From: a virus
IMG/VR virus record: IMGVR_UViG_3300025652_000548
Location: 1 to 23,958 of that record
Length of the DNA stretch: 23,958 nt
Direction: 5' to 3' (one strand)
Shown here piece after piece: positions 1-5,239 of this stretch; within the stretch, counting starts at the first letter, position 1; every line of letters starts with the position of its first letter. Position numbers and translations under genes: made by a program. The notes below the pieces were generated by a model, which saw only the letters and a program-made list of their open reading frames with translations, was not told the DNA's origin and searched no databases.

Positions 1-234
1 AAGTTCTCCCACTCTATCTTCGGCTTGCCCTCTTTTAAAATCTACTTGAGCTTGACGTTTTCTTTGTCTAATTCTTTGTAAGGAATCATACAATCTTTTA
101 GCTTTTTTTGCAGATAATCCTGTTTTAATAAAAGGACCTCCTGCTAAGGCTGCATAATCTACTGGGTCTGTTGGATCAAAAAAGATATCGGTAACATCTT
201 TAACTGAGATGGATTCTTCTGGGGGGCTATCTAG
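1..234 (-). CDS. Open -1 frame continuing the 367-aa gene; partial, runs off the left edge
   Basis: This frame is open from just after a TGA at 267-265 to the window edge. It has no ATG or GTG and no ribosome binding site. It begins LDSPPEES immediately beyond the A10 run (244-235) at the end of the upstream 367-aa gene, and continues through acidic and then very basic helical sequence (KKAKRLYDSLQRIRQRKR). The zero frame reads GAA AAA AAA AAC TAG, so a -1 slip on A AAA AAC (240-234) would fuse the two into one longer protein. The alternatives are a miscounted homopolymer in the assembly, or a separate gene starting at a rare codon. The protein family is not recognised; its position suggests a late structural or assembly protein. 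Confidence 0.6.
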
Positions 235-1334
235 TTTTTTTTTTCGAGATCTGAAAGTATATCGTCAAGATAATCTCTATCCATATTAGATATGGTTCTT
301 CCTGATTCTCCAAGCATAGCTCTTATATCTCTTGGCTTTAGCCTTTCAAGATCTCTGTTAGATAGTGTTCTTCCTGATTCTCCAAGAATCTCTCTATAAG
401 ATGTTGGAGCTGGAATCGTTTCTGAAAGTATATCGTCAAGAGTTGGCTCGCCTACATAATCTCCATAATTTTGAGGACCAATACTTGTAATAAATTCTTC
501 AAAACCATCAAATTTAGGACCAACCATCTCAGGTCTTCCACTTGTCCTTAATGGGTTTATGCTGTTTTTAATATCAATTATTTGTGCATCAGCATCATTA
601 ATTTGATCTACGATCATGTCGTATGATTGTCTATCGTTGTTTGCTAATGCTTCTTGAAGTTGGTTTTCTAATATTCCAATTCTTGTTTCTATACCAAATA
701 TTTGTTGTTGTGGGTCTGAATTAAGAAAATCAACCATATTTGCATCTCTGCCTGCTGCCATCATCATTCTTGGTGGACCTTGCATTTGATTCATTACAGG
801 AGGTGCCATTCTTTCCTCTGGCATAACAGGCATTCCAAAATTTAGATTAAATGTATCTGGAGCTACAGCTGGAGGTATATAATCAGGGTTTGGCCCAACT
901 GGTTTTGGCATAGGAATAAATCTTTCTGTGCTACCAGACGCTAGATTAAACCTTGGTTGATACAAGTAATTTTCGTCTGCTAAATCTATTCCCTTATCTA
1001 TTAATTGTTGAGCAAATCTATCACTCATGCCTTCAGGTTTAAAACTTGAAGCTGGCATCCTTTCTGGTATAGGCTGAGGCATTCGCATTTGTTGATTTCT
1101 TAATTGTTTTTGCAATCTATCCTGCAATTGTGTGTTGAGTCTACGATACAGATCAGCCAATCCGCCGAGTTCGGGAGCTTTTTGAGGCGGACCAAATTTA
1201 ACGCCACTACCTATATTTCGCCTGTTTGTATTTCGTAATCCAGTCAAAACAGATCGCCCTCTGTTAAATGGAGCTAGTTCTGGCGATACAATTTTATTTC
1301 GTACCTTTTTTCTTAATTTATTAAAGAATCCCAT
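231..1334 (-). CDS. Late-operon protein with two C-terminal GESGRT-SN repeats, function unknown
   Basis: The 367-aa protein starts at ATG 1334 behind a GGTGG-type site, six bases after the upstream 117-aa gene. The N-terminus is basic (RKKVRNK). A Pro/Met-rich, probably disordered segment spans about residues 80-210, a short helical acidic segment about 215-260, and the C-terminus has two copies of LGESGRT(L/I)SN, near residues 317 and 341. The same motif occurs once in the 670-aa late protein at 19095-21107, so the two probably share a partner or an assembly step. The gene ends in an A10 run after which the -1 frame stays open, so the product may be longer (see the neighbouring entry). No enzyme motif is visible. 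A virion or assembly role is inferred from operon position. Confidence 0.8.
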   Translation of the reverse strand: MGFFNKLRKKVRNKIVSPELAPFNRGRSVLTGLRNTNRRNIGSGVKFGPPQKAPELGGLADLYRRLNTQLQDRLQKQLRNQQMRMPQPIPERMPASSFKPEGMSDRFAQQLIDKGIDLADENYLYQPRFNLASGSTERFIPMPKPVGPNPDYIPPAVAPDTFNLNFGMPVMPEERMAPPVMNQMQGPPRMMMAAGRDANMVDFLNSDPQQQIFGIETRIGILENQLQEALANNDRQSYDMIVDQINDADAQIIDIKNSINPLRTSGRPEMVGPKFDGFEEFITSIGPQNYGDYVGEPTLDDILSETIPAPTSYREILGESGRTLSNRDLERLKPRDIRAMLGESGRTISNMDRDYLDDILSDLEKKN

Positions 1335-1339
1335 AAAAA

Positions 1340-1693
1340 TTAACCACCAGTTCTAATCTTTCTTTTTATTTTTTGTTTTGCTGAAGAGGTTGGTCTTGTG
1401 ATGCCTGCTCCACTTACTTTTGGTTTGTTAACTCCTTTGGCTAATTTCTTAGGCGCAGATTTTGAAATCTTAGCCATAGTACTACCCGCTGTTTTAGATC
1501 TTGTTCCTACTAGGGGTTTTGGTCTTTGTACAACTGGTTTTTTCTTAGCAATAGGTATTGCTTTACCAAATTGTTTTTTAGCTGGAGACATTTTATTTTT
1601 TGGCTTTGCAGGTAAACTTGAGGATTTTATTCTAGACGAACCTTGTTTTTTTATTGCAGTTCCGCCAGCAAACAATTTTTTTCTTCTTTTCAT
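1340..1693 (-). CDS. Highly basic Lys/Arg-rich protein, probably nucleic-acid-binding
   Basis: Of 117 residues, about 36 are Lys or Arg, and there is no Asp or Glu at all. Ser, Pro, Gly and Ala make up most of the rest, so the chain is almost certainly disordered, like histone H1 tails or phage core proteins. The N-terminus (RRKKLFAGG) resembles the start of the 670-aa late protein (RRMFANGG). The start at 1693 has an AGAGGT site. The gene lies between the acidic 105-aa gene and the 367-aa gene. A role in binding packaged DNA, RNA or the acidic neighbour is inferred from composition only. The plus-strand ORF over the same bases is a shadow. Confidence 0.8.
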   Translation of the reverse strand: MKRRKKLFAGGTAIKKQGSSRIKSSSLPAKPKNKMSPAKKQFGKAIPIAKKKPVVQRPKPLVGTRSKTAGSTMAKISKSAPKKLAKGVNKPKVSGAGITRPTSSAKQKIKRKIRTGG

Positions 1694-1725
1694 AATATTA
1701 ACCTCTTTTTAAAATAATATATTAA

Positions 1726-2043
1726 TTATATGGTAAAACCAAGTGCGCCTTCGCCCATTCCAAACATTTCTTCTGCCATTTCTAACTCTTCAAGAGTCAT
1801 ACCGATTTGCTGGAGGAATTGTTCTACTTGTTCTTCGGTAGCACCCTCAGCCATCATTTGTTCTACAATTTTCATAATTTGCATGAGGGCTTCCTTAGCC
1901 TCGGCTTTTTCTTGCTCACTCAAGCTATCAATTTGTTGTTGTAATTCGTTAGGTAAAGTTGGGCCTGCTGGAGTCCCTTGCATCATTTGTTGGTCTGGCA
2001 TCATTACAGGTGCAACGTCCATACCCATCATATCTTCATCCAT
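1726..2043 (-). CDS. Acidic Met-rich helical protein, first gene of the late operon
   Basis: The 105-aa protein has about 16 methionines and a strong acidic bias. The N-terminal 40 residues are Met/Pro/Gln-rich and probably disordered. Residues about 40-95 are predicted by eye to form amphipathic helices (EQEKAEAKEALMQIMKIVEQ). The start at 2043 follows an AAGGAT site. It is the first gene after the dyad-bearing promoter near 2142-2171, and the strongly basic 117-aa gene follows. The charge complementarity suggests the two may bind, as a chaperone or scaffold pair, but no family is recognised. Confidence 0.8.
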   Translation of the reverse strand: MDEDMMGMDVAPVMMPDQQMMQGTPAGPTLPNELQQQIDSLSEQEKAEAKEALMQIMKIVEQMMAEGATEEQVEQFLQQIGMTLEELEMAEEMFGMGEGALGFTI

Positions 2044-2128
2044 AATTCTATCCTTAGTGGTTGTCGGCAGGTCCTGTCCTAGGGGGGAGTAAAGGAGATA
2101 TAAATCTTTAGACCTGCCTTAACCGATT

Positions 2129-2148
2129 TTACAATAATTCGATTGTAA
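2129..2148. promoter_or_regulatory. Dyad TTACAAT-N6-ATTGTAA, candidate operator at the late promoter
   Basis: This is a perfect 7+7 inverted repeat with a 6-base spacer. It covers the -10 hexamer and the expected start site of the late leftward promoter. A symmetric site here is what a dimeric repressor or late activator would bind. It could also be a fortuitous AT-rich palindrome. Confidence 0.5.
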
Positions 2149-2171
2149 CACCTGTTTTGATGAAATGTAAA
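2142..2171 (-). promoter_or_regulatory. Sigma70-like promoter of the late leftward operon
   Basis: On the minus strand, TTTACA (2171-2166) and TACAAT (2147-2142) are separated by 18 bases. This is the only strong candidate ahead of the acidic gene at 2043, leaving an untranslated leader of about 90 bases. The -10 element lies inside the TTACAAT/ATTGTAA dyad annotated separately. Confidence 0.6.
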
Positions 2172-2190
2172 AAAAATGAAATTTGTTTGA

Positions 2191-2270
2191 GAGAGATCTT
2201 GTCCTTGTGTGTGTCTCTACTGGTCTACCAATTTTTTTGTCCCCCCCCTTCAGCCTGACCTGATTCCCGA
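2191..2270 (-). repeat. Intergenic spacer module, copy a (degenerate)
   Basis: Read on the plus strand it has AGATCT (2194-2199), a GT tract (2206-2213), a C8 run (2241-2248) and one CCCGA (2266-2270). The order matches the other spacer modules at 2641-2929... up to 4929, but the CCCGAC array is decayed. It lies between the terminator of the 71-aa gene and the late promoter. Confidence 0.5.
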
Positions 2271-2298
2271 TCCGATTTGCCTGACAAATAGAGTCCCA

Positions 2299-2323
2299 TA
2301 AAAAAGGGGGCGTGATGCCCCCT
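2299..2323 (-). terminator. Intrinsic terminator of the 71-aa gene
   Basis: AGGGGGC (2305-2311) pairs perfectly with GCCCCCT (2317-2323) around a 5-base loop. On the minus strand the stem is followed by a run of six T (2305-2300). It is placed just after the stop of the leftward 71-aa gene. Confidence 0.85.
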
Positions 2324-2341
2324 AATTCCTCCAAGGTTTTT

Positions 2342-2557
2342 TTAGTTGATGTTATCGGGATTGCCAAGTGGCGGAACTAAGTTCATGCCGATCTGTTCAG
2401 CTGTTGGCTGACCCATTAATTCGCGCATCTCAGAGTTGATGCCACCATTTGAAATGATGTGCTGACCATTAATGATGAGACTATTACAAGCTGTCTCAAT
2501 TGCTTTGCCAACTACCTGTTGACCTGTCTCATCATATAAGTTTATTTCTATCTTCAT
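2342..2557 (-). CDS. Hypothetical 71-aa early-type protein
   Basis: The start at 2557 is fixed by a strong AGGAGGT site in the leader ACTTTTAGGAGG that several units of this phage share. The protein begins with a beta-rich stretch (MKIEINLYDETGQQV) and ends in a Pro/Gly/Asn-rich tail. No family is recognised. It is a single-gene unit with its own promoter (2592-2619) and terminator (2299-2323), which suggests an independently regulated accessory gene. Confidence 0.75.
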   Translation of the reverse strand: MKIEINLYDETGQQVVGKAIETACNSLIINGQHIISNGGINSEMRELMGQPTAEQIGMNLVPPLGNPDNIN

Positions 2558-2591
2558 TTTGACCTCCTAAAAGTCGTTTGTTTATTCTTTT

Positions 2592-2619
2592 ATTTTAATG
2601 ATTGGATACAAAATGTCAA
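2592..2619 (-). promoter_or_regulatory. Sigma70-like promoter of the 71-aa gene
   Basis: On the minus strand, a perfect TTGACA (2619-2614) and TAAAAT (2597-2592) are 16 bases apart. The spacer holds ATTGGATACA (2601-2610, plus strand), a motif also found between the -35 and -10 elements of four other promoters here. Confidence 0.7.
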
Positions 2620-2640
2620 CAACTATTTTTACTTATTTAT

Positions 2641-2775
2641 CAGACCAGCTTGGACGAACCCTGGAGGCGAAACACCAGAGATCTCCTGGGCTGCTGGAAG
2701 CCTCTTGTGTATGTGTAAGGTACCTGCCAGTTGAGCGGCCCGACCCGAAACTGATGCTCATCCCCGACCCCGACC
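2641..2775 (-). repeat. Intergenic spacer module, copy b
   Basis: On the plus strand: AGATCT (2679-2684) in a hairpin-prone CCAG/CTGG context, then CTGGAAGCCTC, a GT tract (2705-2716), then CCCGACCCGA (2739-2748) and CCCCGACCCCGACC (2762-2775). On the leftward RNA strand the last part gives four G runs (GGGG, GGGG, GGG, GGG). CTGCTGG (2691-2697) and CCAGCAG (2791-2797) form a wide inverted repeat around the GT/CCCGA part. No hairpin-plus-T terminator is seen for the 105-aa gene that ends at 2811. Confidence 0.7.
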
Positions 2776-2810
2776 GCCCATTAGGAATACCAGCAGGTAA
2801 ATAAAAATGG

Positions 2811-3128
2811 TTAGCTCAAGCACTTATACATCTCTTCCCAATACTCATCGATATACTCGTAATCCCAGATTGGAAAGCTGCACTTGTCCGAACCCCAAAA
2901 GCCCTGGATCTCTCCTTCAAATGTGTCAACCCAAACAGTAGGACCGCCCCCCGCTATCATCAACCTAGCGCCTAAGTACTCCCCGCTTCCGTCTATTATG
3001 TAGCGGATGCTGTAAGCCTCATAACGACAGTTCTCGTCACCATCTGGGTAAAACATCATGCAGCCGTTAGTTGCATCTTCAGCATATGTTTTGCACATGT
3101 GACGCAGTTCTTTTTCACAGTCACTCAT
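2811..3128 (-). CDS. Hypothetical 105-aa protein with a GGGPTVWVDTF segment
   Basis: The ATG at 3128 overlaps the stop of the upstream DUF3846-like gene (ATGA), so the two are translationally coupled. The protein is acidic, with a Cys-containing N-terminus and a central beta-rich core (ARLMIAGGGPTVWVDTFEG) followed by GFWGSDKCSFPIWDYEYIDEYW. This resembles small phage and plasmid proteins of unknown role, but I cannot name the family. No catalytic motif or membrane segment is visible. Confidence 0.75.
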   Translation of the reverse strand: MSDCEKELRHMCKTYAEDATNGCMMFYPDGDENCRYEAYSIRYIIDGSGEYLGARLMIAGGGPTVWVDTFEGEIQGFWGSDKCSFPIWDYEYIDEYWEEMYKCLS

Positions 3129-3598
3129 TTGACTAGTTTGATTTGTGACCTGGCCATCTCAACAACAGCTTCAGACGCTTGCTTTGCAATCTCTGGATCC
3201 TCGCCAAGCTTCTTAGTAACTATCTGGCCGTTCTCGTCTTCATAAGTAAAGCTCATAAACGGTTCTTCTTTATGGCCTTCATCTTTCCAGGTTAATACCT
3301 CTTGCACCTGCGCAACGGTTATGGGCGTATCTTGAGAGTTGCCGTCCTCGTCAGATTCTCCCGCTATAATAGCGCGTCCTGCATAAGGCACGTCACCCAG
3401 GGCAAAGTAACGATTGTCTTTTAACAGCCCTTCATCATCAACGAACATAATAACGGCACCACCCAGCGGAACTACATCCATTAAGCTGCATTCCATCATG
3501 CTCCTCAGACTCTTATAATCAAAAGACTCTTGGTCCGTTGGTGCTTGCTTCATCTCTACCGTTTGATTGAACGGATCTATTAATATTACTTTCTTCAT
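3125..3598 (-). CDS. DUF3846-like protein
   Basis: The 157-aa protein opens with KKVILIDPFNQTVE, followed by a predicted helix and then a beta-rich core with FVDDEGLLKDNRYFALGD at about residues 52-69. That pattern (an ILIDP-type start, then VDDEGLLK with F or Y) matches the DUF3846 family of small phage and plasmid proteins, whose biochemical role is unknown to me. The C-terminal half (about 90-157) is acidic and helical. The start at 3598 follows TTTAGGAGA. It is the first gene of a two-gene leftward unit with its own promoter at 3631-3659. Confidence 0.75.
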   Translation of the reverse strand: MKKVILIDPFNQTVEMKQAPTDQESFDYKSLRSMMECSLMDVVPLGGAVIMFVDDEGLLKDNRYFALGDVPYAGRAIIAGESDEDGNSQDTPITVAQVQEVLTWKDEGHKEEPFMSFTYEDENGQIVTKKLGEDPEIAKQASEAVVEMARSQIKLVK

Positions 3599-3630
3599 CT
3601 TCTTTCTCCTAAATAAGTTAATGAGCTTTT

Positions 3631-3659
3631 AATATAGTTGAATGGTTACATCTTGTCAA
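3631..3659 (-). promoter_or_regulatory. Sigma70-like promoter of the DUF3846-like unit
   Basis: On the minus strand, TTGACA (3659-3654), a 17-base spacer and TATATT (3636-3631) give near-consensus spacing. The spacer contains AATGGTTACA (3641-3650, plus strand), a variant of the shared promoter motif. Confidence 0.8.
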
Positions 3660-3682
3660 CTATTAATTTAAATATCTTTGGA

Positions 3683-3800
3683 CCAGTACTGTTGTCCTGG
3701 CCAGAGCTGCGTGGCCAGATCTCTTGTGTTTGTATTGTGTGTTTCTCCTAGCCTCGCAGAGCTAGAAGGCGTATTACCATCCCCGACTTAGATCCCCGAC
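3683..3800 (-). repeat. Intergenic spacer module, copy c
   Basis: On the plus strand: a 7-bp hairpin CTGGCCA (3697-3703)/TGGCCAG (3712-3718), AGATCT (3717-3722), a GT tract (3724-3744), then CCCCGAC at 3781-3787 and 3794-3800. The order is the same as in the other copies. It lies between the small-RNA terminator and the promoter of the DUF3846-like unit. Confidence 0.65.
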
Positions 3801-3813
3801 CATCCTGCTGCCC

Positions 3814-3839
3814 AAAAAAAACCCCTCGTAAAAGAGGGG
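3814..3839 (-). terminator. Intrinsic terminator of the candidate small RNA
   Basis: CCCCTC (3822-3827) and GAGGGG (3834-3839) pair around a 6-base loop. On the minus strand a run of eight T (3821-3814) follows, the classic intrinsic terminator form. Confidence 0.88.
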
Positions 3840-3956
3840 CTTTAAGTATGGTGGTGACAAGTACAAGTAGAAATATTTCTTTGCCTCTACAGGCGTTGGG
3901 CTTTGCCCCTTGTTTGTGAGTCTGATCTTCCGAGACGAGTCATGCACATTTAATTA
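3814..3956 (-). ncRNA. Candidate phage small RNA, about 143 nt, own promoter and terminator
   Basis: A near-perfect leftward promoter (3962-3991) and a strong intrinsic terminator (3814-3839) bracket a stretch with no credible ORF; the longest ATG frame is about 20 codons without a ribosome site. The predicted RNA is rich in short stems: GGGC-AAA-GCCC, GCCU-GUAG-AGGC and the palindrome AGAAAUAUUUCU (3869-3880), then the terminator hairpin. Similar promoter and spacer elements flank it, as they do the protein genes nearby. A very small peptide gene or a decayed gene is the alternative. Confidence 0.55.
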
Positions 3957-3961
3957 AGTTC

Positions 3962-3991
3962 ATTATAAAACGATTGGTTACAACCTGTCAA
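3962..3991 (-). promoter_or_regulatory. Consensus sigma70-like promoter of the candidate small RNA
   Basis: On the minus strand, TTGACA (3991-3986) and TATAAT (3967-3962) are both perfect, with an 18-base spacer. The spacer contains ATTGGTTACA (3973-3982, plus strand). It is among the strongest promoters in the window, yet no ORF of useful size follows. Confidence 0.85.
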
Positions 3992-4017
3992 CTACTAATT
4001 ATAGATCTATTTCATCT

Positions 4018-4123
4018 TCTCCTGGGCCAGCTGCAACCCCCCTGGTGTGTTTGTGTTTGTGTGTATCTTATGTGTGTGTTAACTGCTTTGCCAAATCCAA
4101 AAGCCCGACCCCGATTTCCCGAC
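4018..4123 (-). repeat. Intergenic spacer module, copy d
   Basis: On the plus strand: TCTCCTGGGCCAGCTG, a long GT tract (4044-4080), then CCCGACCCCGATTTCCCGAC (4104-4123). AGATCT lies just to the left (4003-4008). With the adjacent terminator stem, the leftward RNA strand carries four GGG runs. Confidence 0.65.
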
Positions 4124-4149
4124 AAAAAAAAGCCCGAATAAATCGGGCT
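4124..4149 (-). terminator. Intrinsic terminator of the 132-aa gene
   Basis: AGCCCGA (4131-4137) pairs perfectly with TCGGGCT (4143-4149) around a 5-base loop. A run of eight T follows on the minus strand (4131-4124). It lies 24 bases beyond the stop at 4173. Confidence 0.88.
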
Positions 4150-4172
4150 AAGATTAAAGTGAGTTAATCAAT

Positions 4173-4571
4173 TCATAACCTCACCTCCTCTTCTAAAACT
4201 TTCATCAAGTCAGCAACTGTCTCTGCCCCAACTTGAGCAATCAAGATTGCGTTGCATAAATCAGTTTGAACACTCCAAGAACTTTCTAATTGCAAATAAA
4301 AATCTTTGTTTTCATGACGATAATTATAACTATCAGTTAAATTCCAATACTCTGATTTATTTTCTTCGTTAAAAGAATTTATACCTTTTTGTATTTCATT
4401 TCCTATCTCATTAGCTTGTTCAAGTATCTTCTTTTTTTCTTTACTTAACTTGGTCAGCTTTTTGTAAGTAGGCGATTTTTTAAAACCCTCATTTTTTAAT
4501 TCCATTTGGGCTTCCATTTTTTTATAGAAACGATTAGCGATTGCCTCTCTTTCTTGCTTATTGGTTTTCAT
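4173..4571 (-). CDS. Lys/Glu-rich helical protein, function unknown
   Basis: In this 132-aa protein, residues about 1-75 are strongly charged and helical (KLTKLSKEKKKILEQANEIGNEIQ), probably a coiled coil. The C-terminal part (about 95-132) contains a more hydrophobic helix (LCNAILIAQVGAETVADLMKVLEEEV). The start at 4571 follows ACTTTTAGGAGG, the shared leader. It is a single-gene unit with its own promoter (4614-4644) and a clear terminator (4124-4149). No family is recognised and no catalytic residues stand out. Confidence 0.78.
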   Translation of the reverse strand: MKTNKQEREAIANRFYKKMEAQMELKNEGFKKSPTYKKLTKLSKEKKKILEQANEIGNEIQKGINSFNEENKSEYWNLTDSYNYRHENKDFYLQLESSWSVQTDLCNAILIAQVGAETVADLMKVLEEEVRL

Positions 4572-4613
4572 TTTTATATACCTCCTAAAAGTATGTTGTT
4601 TAAATGAAACATT

Positions 4614-4644
4614 AGTATAACACGATATGTATACAAATTGTAAA
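4614..4644 (-). promoter_or_regulatory. Sigma70-like promoter of the 132-aa gene (long spacer)
   Basis: On the minus strand, TTTACA (4644-4639) and TATACT (4619-4614) are 19 bases apart, which is longer than ideal. The spacer holds TATGTATACA (4626-4635), a weaker form of the motif shared by the neighbouring promoters. Confidence 0.5.
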
Positions 4645-4667
4645 CTATTTAAGTAAGTATTTTTCTT

Positions 4668-4800
4668 CCATCAACGGCGTCCCAGCTCAGATCTGGAAGA
4701 CGGCAGATCCCCTGGAATCCTTCTGGTGTGTTATCATGTGTTATGCCTTGCAGTAAACCCGACCCCCGACACCCGATTCAAATGACCCGACCCGACCCGA
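4668..4800 (-). repeat. Intergenic spacer module, copy e
   Basis: On the plus strand: CCATCAACGGCGTC (4668-4681), AGATCTGGAAG (4689-4699), a GT-rich part (4725-4744), then six CCCGA units between 4758 and 4800. The leftward RNA strand has six GGG runs with mostly short loops, the strongest G-quadruplex candidate in the window. The first 14 bases recur exactly in copy f. Confidence 0.75.
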
Positions 4801-4822
4801 ATGATTTATCAACCTTTCAAGA

Positions 4823-4929
4823 CCATCAACGGCGTCTCCTGGAAGGATCTGGAAGCTCTGTTGTGTTGTGTTATGTGTAGCAATACACCCCTCATTTAAT
4901 ATTCTTTAGCTTAGCCCGACCCGACCCGA
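4823..4929 (-). repeat. Intergenic spacer module, copy f, tandem to copy e
   Basis: It shares CCATCAACGGCGTC (4823-4836) and GATCTGGAAG (4846-4855) exactly with copy e. A GT tract (4860-4878) and CCCGACCCGACCCGA (4915-4929) follow. Unlike the other copies there is no gene or promoter between it and its neighbour, so it looks like a duplication or a site where a cassette was lost. Confidence 0.7.
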
Positions 4930-5053
4930 TTTTTTCCTAGCTTTTTTGTGGGGGAGAGAGGGAAAGAGAGGGGGGATGCGATTAACTTTCTAATTTCCCA
5001 TATGTGCGTAAATATAACTATAAAAAATAAATACATTTTGTACCCTAAAACCC
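4930..5053. other. Polypurine tract and gene-free switch point between divergent regions
   Basis: After the CCCGAC array come two T runs, then 27 consecutive purines on the plus strand (4950-4976) with G runs of 5, 3 and 6, then AT-rich sequence. No ORF of note is present. Leftward units end here and the rightward early operon begins just beyond, so G-richness changes strand at this point. An origin, an RNA-polymerase pause or a triplex-prone site are possible; none is shown. Confidence 0.45.
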
Positions 5054-5082
5054 TTGCATATATTGGATACATTTAGTAGTAT
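5054..5082 (+). promoter_or_regulatory. Sigma70-like promoter of the rightward small-gene operon
   Basis: TTGCAT (5054-5059), a 17-base spacer and TAGTAT (5077-5082). The spacer contains ATTGGATACA (5062-5071), the same motif found in the leftward promoters but here in the opposite orientation relative to transcription. The leader is about 150 bases long and contains a perfect 14-base palindrome (5091-5104). Confidence 0.6.
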
Positions 5083-5239
5083 TAAAGAGTAAGAAATATT
5101 TCTTGCAGTCGATCTTGAACGTTGCGTCCAGTTATCGACTTTAAATAACATAACTGAAATTGCATGAGTCTTGGTAGTCTGGCTCTTGAAATACAAAGGC
5201 TACCATTTTATTAACCCTCAAACTTTTAGGAGAGTAATT

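Noticed and set aside
1398-2092. Two plus-strand ORFs (1398-1712 and 1730-2092)
   Set aside because: They lie opposite the basic and acidic late genes, have no ribosome sites, and their composition mirrors the compositional bias of the real genes on the other strand.
2119-2367. Minus-strand ORF of 82 codons
   Set aside because: It overlaps the real 71-aa gene's end, the terminator, a spacer module and the late promoter. No ribosome site.
2598-2804. Plus-strand ORF of 68 codons through spacer module b
   Set aside because: It runs through promoter, GT tract and CCCGAC repeats and ends against the convergent gene. The Pro/Asp-rich end is a translation of the repeats.
4758-4929. CCCGAC arrays as a CRISPR array
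   Set aside because: The units are 5-6 bases with no regular repeat/spacer lengths and no cas genes.
5171-5239. Upstream start for the MGTRSNIA gene
   Set aside because: The extension lies in the leader, while TTTAGGAGAG precisely precedes ATG 5240.
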